DNA from: Kineosporia babensis
GTDB lineage: Bacteria; Actinomycetota; Actinomycetes; Actinomycetales; Kineosporiaceae
Length of the DNA stretch: 64,000 nt
Assembly (NCBI RefSeq): GCF_021129305.1
Contig: NZ_JAJOMB010000002.1
Coordinates: 1 to 64,000, forward strand
Direction: 5' to 3'
Position 1 is the first letter of the stretch; every line of letters starts with the position of its first letter. This document shows positions 35,995 to 42,663 of this stretch, piece after piece. The position numbers and the translations under genes were made by a program. The notes under the pieces were generated by a model. That model had not been told where the DNA came from. It searched no databases and worked only from the letters and a program-made list of their open reading frames with translations.

Positions 35995-36894
35995 TCAGGA
36001 GAACCGGATCGGGTTGCTCCAGGCTCGGTGACCAGACGCGTCCTCAATTGTGACCCGGCAGAAGGTGTTCTCGAATCTTGAGGTCGGGAAGGTCGCTGAG
36101 GTGAGGTCCGTGCCTTCGCGGACCTGGACTCCGGGGGCGCCTCCGGTGACGACGATCTTGCTGGCCGGCGAGCACTCGATGCTGATGGTGCCGTCCGAGG
36201 TCTCGATCCGGTGCAGTTGCGGGCCGGTGCTGGAGTAGTAGCGACCCATCTTGAGGGCGGCCAGAAGCTCTTCCGGGTTGAGGGTTTCGGCCCAGACCTG
36301 GACCCAGGCGGCGCAGCCGGGCGGGTCTCCGGGGGTGAAGTGGGCGTCGTCGGCGGCGTAGGCACTCAGCTGGTGGCCACGGTTGAGCAGGACGTCGGTG
36401 AGGTGCCAACTGTCTGCGCGTTCTTCCCGGGCGGCGAGGGCGTTGTAGACCTCGACTGCGTGCGCCGAGTCGAGAGTTTCGGCGTCTTCCAGTGTGAGGA
36501 TGGATGCCGCGGGGTGGGCCATGCCGATGAATGCGCCTGCGGCTCGGGCTCTTCGGGCGGTTTCTGGCCCGGTCTCGTTCGCGCCGGGCGGGGTGAAATC
36601 AAGGGGCAGGCCGAGCGCCAGGATGTGCCACTCGGAGGAGAACGCGGTGCGGGGGCCGTGCAGTTCTGCCCCGAGGAGCGTGGTGAAGTTCTTGGTCCGC
36701 AGCGGGCGGGTGTCGGTCAGGGGGAAGTTGTACTGCGGCCGGAAATGGTCGGTGATCGCGAGGAAGTCGTAGCCGGCGTCTTGGTAGATGCGGGCGGTCT
36801 CTTCGGGGGAGAGCGCGCCGTCGGAGCGGTTGCTGTGGGTGTGGAGATTACCGCGCCAGAACCGTCCGGAGCCGGGGAAGGGGCAGTGGATCAT
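35995..36894 (-). CDS. PHP-type metallohydrolase, CehA/McbA-like
   Basis: A 299-residue phosphoesterase-fold hydrolase. PHP metal ligands are visible in order: GNLHTHSNRSDG near residue 15-26, FLAITDH, GAELHG, GMAHPAAS and YAADDAHFTPGD. This set matches the CehA/McbA family, known for carbaryl hydrolysis and other ester or carbamate cleavage, but the substrate here is unknown. Residues 225-299 form an additional beta-rich tail (IVVTGGAPGVQVREGTDL). The 3' 44 bases are repeated upstream of the gene at 37013-37056, which suggests loss of a tandem copy. Confidence 0.85.
   Translation of the reverse strand: MIHCPFPGSGRFWRGNLHTHSNRSDGALSPEETARIYQDAGYDFLAITDHFRPQYNFPLTDTRPLRTKNFTTLLGAELHGPRTAFSSEWHILALGLPLDFTPPGANETGPETARRARAAGAFIGMAHPAASILTLEDAETLDSAHAVEVYNALAAREERADSWHLTDVLLNRGHQLSAYAADDAHFTPGDPPGCAAWVQVWAETLNPEELLAALKMGRYYSSTGPQLHRIETSDGTISIECSPASKIVVTGGAPGVQVREGTDLTSATFPTSRFENTFCRVTIEDASGHRAWSNPIRFS
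36005..36048. repeat. 44-bp direct repeat, copy 1 (3' end of the PHP gene)
   Basis: Encodes the C-terminal IEDASGHRAWSNPIR of the PHP hydrolase. It differs at three positions from the second copy at 37013-37056. Confidence 0.9.
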
Positions 36895-37012
36895 GCTTCG
36901 GCCAGTTCGTAGTCTTGGGCGGGGACGAGGTCAACGCAGCGGAGGGTCTGCAGTACCGAGAACACGAAAATCCTTCACATCGGGCGAGGAACTAATCTGG
37001 ACGTTCCAGGAT

Positions 37013-37056
37013 CGGATCGGGTTGCTCCAGGTTCGGTGACCAGAGGCGTTCTCAAT
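37013..37056. repeat. 44-bp direct repeat, copy 2 (orphan gene tail)
   Basis: Reads IENASGHRTWSNPIR on the minus strand. It forms a fragment of a PHP-hydrolase tail with no gene attached. Its first bases supply the stop codon (TGA) of the 511-residue upstream gene. The flanking 157-base gap down to 36895 holds nothing else recognisable. Confidence 0.9.
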
Positions 37057-38587
37057 CTTCGGTCAGGAACGCGGTGGCCTCGTCACGAAGCGTCTGCGGG
37101 GCTACCTGCCAGATCGGGGTGCGGGTGACCTCACGGAGCTTGACCTTCTTGACCTCGTCGGGGGCGTCGTCGGTGAGGCCGATGTGCATCCACATGTCGG
37201 CCAGTCGGTGGTAAGGCAGTTCCCAGGAAAGGCCGATGGGGGCCGGTTCTGGTGTGGCCGGTTCGACGGTGTGAACCTCGTCGGCCTGCATCGGCGGGTC
37301 GATCTCGATCAGGCTGAGCCCGAAATACTCGATCAGCTGGCGGAACCTGGCCCGGTACCTGGAAGCGATGCCCGGTGCAGGCATCATGCCCTCGAACAAG
37401 AGCGTCATCACCCAGCCGTCCGGGCCGACACGCCCCAGATCGACTGTCAAAGTGGAGTCTTCCGAGACGGCGAACGAGCAGTGGGCAATGCTGCCCGAAC
37501 GGCCGGGGCCGATGGTGCGGGCGATGGGTTCCAGGCCGAGGCGCACGATGAGTTCGTTCACCTGAGCGGGGGTAAGGGTGCCGCGGCTCAGTGCCTGGAG
37601 GAACGGAAGGAGCAGCCGTCGGGCCGAGTTCGCGGAAGACTTGGTAGCGAGGTCGGTGCCGGCCCGAAGGGGATCGTTCGGACCCGTACGTTCGGGAGCC
37701 CACCACCACCAGTGCGAGGCTGGGACACGCTCCGGGACCCAGCCTGCCGGGAGTGGTTCCTTTCCCCAAGCGGTCTGCTCCATCAGATCTTCGATGTCTT
37801 CGGGGTAGTCCGGTGCCAGCGCAACCTCGCGGCAGTCGGCGAACAACGGGTTTTCCCAGACCATGTCGAGGATCGATCGCGCGTAGCAGGCCCGGTACCA
37901 GTAATCCCGGTACTCGCCGCTGGTGTAGTTCTCGGCCCACGCCAGGAAACTGCTCATGACCTGGGGATTCACATGAATGAAGGCGTGGAGCTCCCGCCAC
38001 ATCCGCTGCACGGCCTCGCGGCTGTGATGCCCGGGTTCGCCCTGGGTCAGTATGGCGAAGAACAGAATCTCCATGGCATCCTGGAACGAGTTGTGGTCTC
38101 TCGGATTACGGCGCACCTGGGCCATGCGCCCCCAAAAGGGAGAGGCCGGTGCTTTCGCGAGAGAATCCCGTTCTGGCGAATTTTCAGGGCCGGTGGCCGA
38201 GGGCGAGATCAGTTCGCCGGCCCGCTCGGCCATCTCGACGAGAACGTCGTATTCGAGGTCGGGAACGGTGTAGGACCTCTGCCGGATGAATTCGAGGAAC
38301 CCGGAAGGGAGTTCGACGTTGTGGGTGTCGAAATAGAACACCAGGTCGTCGCGCCAGAGGTGCTGGCCATCGGTGATCACGGAGTCGCCGCCAAGGAGTC
38401 GCCTGGTGCGTCCGACGATCTCGTAGTCGCTGCTCAGCATGGAGAAGACCTCGGTGCCACTGCGCAGGTAGCTGAGCACCTCAGCCTTGTCGGGCAAGGG
38501 GGTGAAAGAGATCTTGTCATGGATGCTCGGAAACTCGTCGGCCCGGGAGGCGTGAAACATCTCCCGGAACGTTCCCATTATTTCCAT
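37052..38587 (-). CDS. Unrecognised 511-residue protein
   Basis: No family recognised. The first 120 residues look like a domain of their own (PDKAEVLSYLRSGTEVF; DGQHLWRDDLVFYFDTHNV; LPSGFLEFI), a pattern seen in uncharacterised actinobacterial proteins that predict a display or immunity-like fold. The rest is mixed, with many Trp residues (ASHWWWWAPERTG), and ends in EATAFLTED. There is no signal peptide or membrane helix. The ATG at 38587 or the second ATG three codons later can start it. The stop lies inside the duplicated PHP tail, so the present C-terminus may not be ancestral. Confidence 0.6.
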   Translation of the reverse strand: MEIMGTFREMFHASRADEFPSIHDKISFTPLPDKAEVLSYLRSGTEVFSMLSSDYEIVGRTRRLLGGDSVITDGQHLWRDDLVFYFDTHNVELPSGFLEFIRQRSYTVPDLEYDVLVEMAERAGELISPSATGPENSPERDSLAKAPASPFWGRMAQVRRNPRDHNSFQDAMEILFFAILTQGEPGHHSREAVQRMWRELHAFIHVNPQVMSSFLAWAENYTSGEYRDYWYRACYARSILDMVWENPLFADCREVALAPDYPEDIEDLMEQTAWGKEPLPAGWVPERVPASHWWWWAPERTGPNDPLRAGTDLATKSSANSARRLLLPFLQALSRGTLTPAQVNELIVRLGLEPIARTIGPGRSGSIAHCSFAVSEDSTLTVDLGRVGPDGWVMTLLFEGMMPAPGIASRYRARFRQLIEYFGLSLIEIDPPMQADEVHTVEPATPEPAPIGLSWELPYHRLADMWMHIGLTDDAPDEVKKVKLREVTRTPIWQVAPQTLRDEATAFLTED

Positions 38588-38755
38588 GGTGCTTCGCCCA
38601 TTCTTCCGTCGATCGAGACCATCTCGAAGTTAGCTGATCGGCTGGGGCACAGACGTCGCTCGAGGGCTTGGGTCGGTGATCGTCCGGGTCGGAGAAGGCC
38701 CTCGTTCATCACGTTATGATCCGAGGGTAGTCGGCGACCGGAGGTGAGTTGACGG

Positions 38756-39451
38756 GTGGTGAGCGGGTCGATGGACGTCGATCGGATTCTGGCTACCGTG
38801 CGCGATCGGATTCTCTCCCCGGGGGAAGCCGTGACCGATGTCGTCGCGGGCAAGCACATAGTCCTGGTCAGCACGGCCGGGCGGGGGCTCACTGCGTACC
38901 GGCCGGACGACTGGGGCGTGGCCAAGGAGTCCTGGGTCGACGATGTCCTCCGGGTCGAGGGCCCGGAACCGATGACTCATGTGGAGCCTGAGATCTTCGC
39001 GGTGATCTACGCGAAGGACGGGGAGACGTACGTTCTCGGGCTTCATGGTGAGGACGATCTGGAGGCGCTGGCCGGGCGTCTGGTGTTGCCGGGTGATCTG
39101 GCGATCAGTGCAACGGCGTTGGCCGAGCAGGTGGCGCTGCATCGTGTGGGTGGCTACTTCCACGGGACGCTGGTCGAGGGTTCGGTCTGGGGAGAGCCTT
39201 TGGCCGGGCGGTATCCCGCTGTCCTGGAGCAGGTTTCGTCGGTGGTGCATCCAGTTCGTCTGGAGCGTGCGGGTGAGCAGGCCCGGCTGGAGTTCTTCTC
39301 GTACACGAGCCGCCCGATCGAGCTGAACCTCTGGGTCACGGTGGACCGGTGGACGGTGGATGTGCTTCCCGGTCGGCCGGTATCGATTCAGCGGGCGACC
39401 GTCACCGAGGTGGAGGGGCACACGGGCGAGCAGCCACCCTGGGCGGGCTAG
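38756..39451 (+). CDS. Single-module protein of an unrecognised repeat family
   Basis: A 231-residue protein of unknown function, homologous by eye to each half of the next gene. The module runs from DVDRILATVRDRILSPGEAV to about residue 220. Shared positions are WVDD, YAKDGETYVLG, ALAE, GTLVEGSVWG and RLEFFSY. There is no signal peptide. The module looks like mixed alpha/beta with about eight strands. The GTG at 38756 is preferred because GGAGGT lies ten bases upstream; ATG at 38771 is the other option. It is transcribed toward the two-module gene. Confidence 0.65.
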   Translation: MVSGSMDVDRILATVRDRILSPGEAVTDVVAGKHIVLVSTAGRGLTAYRPDDWGVAKESWVDDVLRVEGPEPMTHVEPEIFAVIYAKDGETYVLGLHGEDDLEALAGRLVLPGDLAISATALAEQVALHRVGGYFHGTLVEGSVWGEPLAGRYPAVLEQVSSVVHPVRLERAGEQARLEFFSYTSRPIELNLWVTVDRWTVDVLPGRPVSIQRATVTEVEGHTGEQPPWAG

Positions 39452-39546
39452 CGACTCACACCGGGGTCAAGGGATCGGTATGAATGATCAAGGTTCGCCG
39501 TCAGTAAGCTTGGTTTCTGGCGTGTTGCGCGGTGAAGGGGACGGCA

Positions 39547-40974
39547 GTGGAAGCTCTGGATGCTGATCGGGTCATCGCTTCGATCCAGGCGGGCGTGGTG
39601 AATCCGGGTGAAGCTGTCATGGATTCCTTCGTCAAGGACGGCCTCTTGTGGGTGCTCGCCGGGAACCGGGCTCTGGCAGTGAGCCGGGCGCAGTGGCAGC
39701 TTGCTGGTCAGCCGTGGGTGGAGGATGCCTTCCAGGTCATCGAACCGGCCCAGCGTCCTACCGAGGAGAACGTCTACGGCCTGGTGTATGCCAGGGACGG
39801 CTCGCAGTACGTGCTCGGCTCGCACCGGCGCAACGATCTGCCGGCTCTCGCCGCCCGGCTCACGCTCGAACCTGGTCAAGCGGTGGCTCCGGCCGCGCTG
39901 GCTGAGGTCGTGGCCTGGTTCGGGGCCCAGGGACGGGGGGTCCTGGTGGAGGGTTCGGTCTGGGGGCCGCCGATGTTCGATCGGTTCCCGGCCATCAGAG
40001 GACGGTTGAAAGGCCTCGAGCCTCTCCGGATCGAGGCGGGCGCGGGAAGGGTCAAGTTCAGTTCCTACTCGGTGTTTCCCGGGGGACCGCAACTGACCGT
40101 CGCCGTGGACGAATGGCAGATCGAGGCGGTGACCGGAGGCGATGCCCGGATTCAGCGCCGACGGCTCGCAGAGGTGGTTGTGGGAGCCCCGGACGAGGTC
40201 CGCGAGATCCGTGAACTTGACCTGAGGTGGGCGGCGCTCAGGCTGCCCCGGAAGGAGAAGCCGTTCGACGTCGAGCGGATCGTGCTGACGGTCCAGGACG
40301 TTCTGTACGGGCCGCAGGAGCGAACTATCGAAGTGGACGGTGGTCACCTGGGGATCGTCCTGAAATCTGGTTGGGGGCAGGAAGGCAGGACCGAAGACTT
40401 CTGGATCACCCGGCCTACCGACTGGGCGCTGGCCCTCGAGCCCTGGGTGGACGACGCACTGGTGGTCGAGAAGGATCGCTTCCAGACGCATTCCGGCCCC
40501 TCCATCAGCGGGATCTTCTACGCCGACGACGGTGCTGAGTACGTTCTGGGCCACGGCGGCCGGGACGGGGATCCGCAGCGTCTGGCTGAACGTCTGCTTC
40601 TGCCGGACCATCAGGCACCGGACGTGTCGGCCCTGGCCGAGGTGCTTGCCTACCTGGGAACGGAGCCCGGTGGCAGGTACGGAACCCTGATCGAGGGGTC
40701 CGTCAACAGCACGCCGCTGGCGCACCGGCTACCCGCATCGAGCGAGGTTCTGGCCGCGGTGTTCCCGTTGCGTCGCAGCGCCGACGAGACAACTGTTCGC
40801 CTGGAGTTCTTCAGCTATGTGCAGAGCAGGCACGCTTTTCCGTCAATCGTGACCGTATCGAAGTGGCTGGTCCAGGTGGGATCGGGAGTGGAAACGGTGG
40901 TCGAACGGCGTGAATTCGCTGTCGTTACCCTGGCCGACGAGTTTGGCGACGGCTCGGTGCAGTGGGCCCGTTGA
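39547..40974 (+). CDS. Two-module protein of the same repeat family
   Basis: A 475-residue protein made of two copies of the module found in the preceding gene. Module 1 spans about residues 4-225 (ALDADRVIASIQAGVVNPGEA, WVEDAF, YARDGSQYVLG, LVEGSVWG, RVKFSSY). Module 2 spans about 245-470 (VERIVLTVQDV, WVDDALV, YADDGAEYVLG, LIEGSVN, RLEFFSY). The GTG at 39547 follows GAAGGGG by six bases and matches the N-terminus of the neighbour; GTG at 39532 is an alternative. It converges with the HD-hydrolase gene, 12 bases apart. Nothing ties it to a known pathway. Confidence 0.65.
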   Translation: MEALDADRVIASIQAGVVNPGEAVMDSFVKDGLLWVLAGNRALAVSRAQWQLAGQPWVEDAFQVIEPAQRPTEENVYGLVYARDGSQYVLGSHRRNDLPALAARLTLEPGQAVAPAALAEVVAWFGAQGRGVLVEGSVWGPPMFDRFPAIRGRLKGLEPLRIEAGAGRVKFSSYSVFPGGPQLTVAVDEWQIEAVTGGDARIQRRRLAEVVVGAPDEVREIRELDLRWAALRLPRKEKPFDVERIVLTVQDVLYGPQERTIEVDGGHLGIVLKSGWGQEGRTEDFWITRPTDWALALEPWVDDALVVEKDRFQTHSGPSISGIFYADDGAEYVLGHGGRDGDPQRLAERLLLPDHQAPDVSALAEVLAYLGTEPGGRYGTLIEGSVNSTPLAHRLPASSEVLAAVFPLRRSADETTVRLEFFSYVQSRHAFPSIVTVSKWLVQVGSGVETVVERREFAVVTLADEFGDGSVQWAR

Positions 40975-40986
40975 CTCCGGGTGGTA

Positions 40987-41589
40987 TCAACTCCCGGCCA
41001 GGTAACCGAATTCGTTCTTCCAAGCGATGAACCAGGTGCGGTACCAGGGTAGTTGCGCCGCCAGCGGTACGATGTACTCAATTGTCTCGCGATAGTAGGA
41101 CGCTTGTTTCTCGGGACGCGGATGAGTGTGAAGCTGCTGCACGTTGGTGATCCGGTCGGAGAGTTTGAGGGCAAGCACTCGGTCCGGGGCCTGGCTGAGA
41201 TGATTCAGATAGGCGGCGCGGGCTTCGGACTTGCTTTGCTGAAGGGGGCGCGGGGGCTGGGTGACCCAGTTCACGAGTTCCCCGACGGCCGTTCCGAATC
41301 GGTCACTGACCTCGGTAATTTCGGTTGGAGTGTCTTCGACCACGTCGTGCAGCAGGGCAGCGGCGAGTAGATCCGTATCCGTCAGACCCGGGCCGTTCAC
41401 GAGGACGTCCACCACCTGAAGCAGGTGATCGACGTAGGGTTCGCCGGCCGGGCGGGTCTGCCCGGCGTGACGTTCGGCGGCGAAAACGTAGATCTCGCCG
41501 AGTCGGTTAAGCGCGGGAGCATCGAGCTCCGAGCTCAGAGCAGTGTGTGCGCTGGGCCAGTCGGGCCAGCCGTCGAACGTACGCATCAT
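40987..41589 (-). CDS. HD-domain alarmone hydrolase (SpoT/Mesh1-type)
   Basis: A 200-residue metal-dependent phosphohydrolase that matches the hydrolase half of RelA/SpoT enzymes. The first metal-ligand block is ERHAGQTRPAGEPYVDHL (His55). It continues with LLHDVVEDT (His81-Asp82, with Glu85-Asp86) and KLSDRITNV (Asp146 and Asn149). All expected residues are present, so it should remove pyrophosphate from the 3' position of (p)ppGpp or (p)ppApp. The start is ATG 41589 or 41586, with GAGGA upstream. It lies 19 bases after the 90-residue ORF and downstream of the RelA/SpoT-like synthetase gene, so it may protect the producing cell. Confidence 0.85.
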   Translation of the reverse strand: MMRTFDGWPDWPSAHTALSSELDAPALNRLGEIYVFAAERHAGQTRPAGEPYVDHLLQVVDVLVNGPGLTDTDLLAAALLHDVVEDTPTEITEVSDRFGTAVGELVNWVTQPPRPLQQSKSEARAAYLNHLSQAPDRVLALKLSDRITNVQQLHTHPRPEKQASYYRETIEYIVPLAAQLPWYRTWFIAWKNEFGYLAGS

Positions 41590-41608
41590 CGGTTCCTCGG
41601 AACGAGAA

Positions 41609-41881
41609 TCAGTCCTGCCCGGGTATCGGGAAGCGGCGGTCAAGGGTGGAACGGAAATCATCCCAGGACGGCAGCGTGCGAGGCCCGTCCTGCGGATGTA
41701 CCGCTTCGGTGATGAATTCGGCAATGACCCGCCGGCGGTTCAGTTCGTGCCAGGCGCTCCGGCGGGCCTGCTCGTAGGACTCAGGACTTGAGTACTCCCG
41801 GCCGTCGATCACGAAAGCGACCCTCTGATCGTCATTCTCGGTGATCACGCAGGTGCAGGTGTAAAACTTGGGCTGGGTCAC
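41609..41881 (-). CDS. Small unrecognised ORF in effector operon
   Basis: A 90-residue cytosolic-looking protein (KFYTCTCVITENDDQ; YEQARRSAWHELNRRR; LPSWDDFRSTLDRRFPI). No family recognised. Its GTG start overlaps the stop of the RelA/SpoT-like gene by four bases (GTGA), so translation is coupled. Position suggests an immunity protein or chaperone for that domain. The HD hydrolase 19 bases downstream is the other candidate. There is no signal peptide or membrane helix. Confidence 0.6.
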   Translation of the reverse strand: MTQPKFYTCTCVITENDDQRVAFVIDGREYSSPESYEQARRSAWHELNRRRVIAEFITEAVHPQDGPRTLPSWDDFRSTLDRRFPIPGQD

Positions 41882-42540
41882 CGTCGGCTCTCTTCCTGGT
41901 CGAGGGCGGCAGCCTCGGAGAACATGCGAGCGATCAGCTGTCGCTGCCCGGGCGTCAGGTCATGATATTGCTTGAACAGCGTGTTGTGTTCGAGGTCGGC
42001 GGCGACGGACGCTCGATGCGTGGTGAGCTGTAGTTCGTAGGTGTACGCGGCACCGTTCACGTCGATCCGGACCACCATCGGGATAACCCGGTAGGCGGGA
42101 TTCTTCCGTTTGGGGTCGGCGTACATGTTCTCGACCTCCAGGATCCTTCCGTGCTCACCGGTCCCGAATCGCTGCTGGATGGTGGACAGCACCGATCCGA
42201 GGTGCTCCATGCTGTTCACCGTGATCCGAGCACCTACAGCATCGATGACGTCCCCGACCTCGTAGGCAGGACGACCCGAGGCAACCATCCGGTGCACCTT
42301 GTCGAAGAGCCCGTCCGCGGTCTTGGTCCGCACGCTGCTGGTGCCGTTCTCGGGTGTGAGCGCCTCGACCTCCTCCCGCACAGCGGCTTCCACCTCGCTC
42401 ATCAGCGTAAAGGCGTACTGGTCAACAGCGTCCCGCTGCTGCGGGGTCGGATCCTCTCCGACCGCTCGTTCCGGGTGTCCGGCCTTCTGCCGGTCGATGA
42501 AGGCCTGCTTGCGCGAGACGCCGTCGGGAGTTTCGTTCAC
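41878..42540 (-). CDS. RelA/SpoT-type alarmone synthetase domain, in frame with the upstream giant ORF
   Basis: A 220-codon ORF whose C-terminal 150 residues match the RelA/SpoT nucleotidyltransferase fold. ATP-site pattern RTKTADGLFDK (Arg71, Lys73, Lys81) fits the RxKxxxSxxxK block. GDVIDAVGARI (Asp97, Gly103, Arg105) fits the DxxxxxGxR block, and YELQLTT (Glu169, Gln171) fits the EIQIRT block. The GTG at 42540 lacks a ribosome binding site. The frame continues upstream through 40 open codons to the TAG of the giant ORF, including YNASAPGQGIAFDHVPAW, a linker like those before toxin domains. The hydrolase domain is absent, as in small alarmone synthetase toxins. Confidence 0.8.
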   Translation of the reverse strand: MNETPDGVSRKQAFIDRQKAGHPERAVGEDPTPQQRDAVDQYAFTLMSEVEAAVREEVEALTPENGTSSVRTKTADGLFDKVHRMVASGRPAYEVGDVIDAVGARITVNSMEHLGSVLSTIQQRFGTGEHGRILEVENMYADPKRKNPAYRVIPMVVRIDVNGAAYTYELQLTTHRASVAADLEHNTLFKQYHDLTPGQRQLIARMFSEAAALDQEESRR

Positions 42541-42660
42541 CCAGGCCGGTACATGATCGAAGGCGATTCCCTGACCCGGTGCCGAGGCGTTGTAATCGGC
42601 CAGATCCTGATCCCGCAGAAGGCGTCCTTCGGCGAGTTCGCTCAGGAGTTCCAGAGGACG

Positions 42661-42663
42661 CTA
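42661..42663 (-). other. In-frame TAG between effector body and alarmone synthetase
   Basis: The codon is TAG in the minus-strand frame. From here to 42541 the same frame has 40 sense codons and no stop, and continues into the RelA/SpoT-like ORF to 41878. Without this one codon the frame would encode about 1942 residues. Confidence 0.95.
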
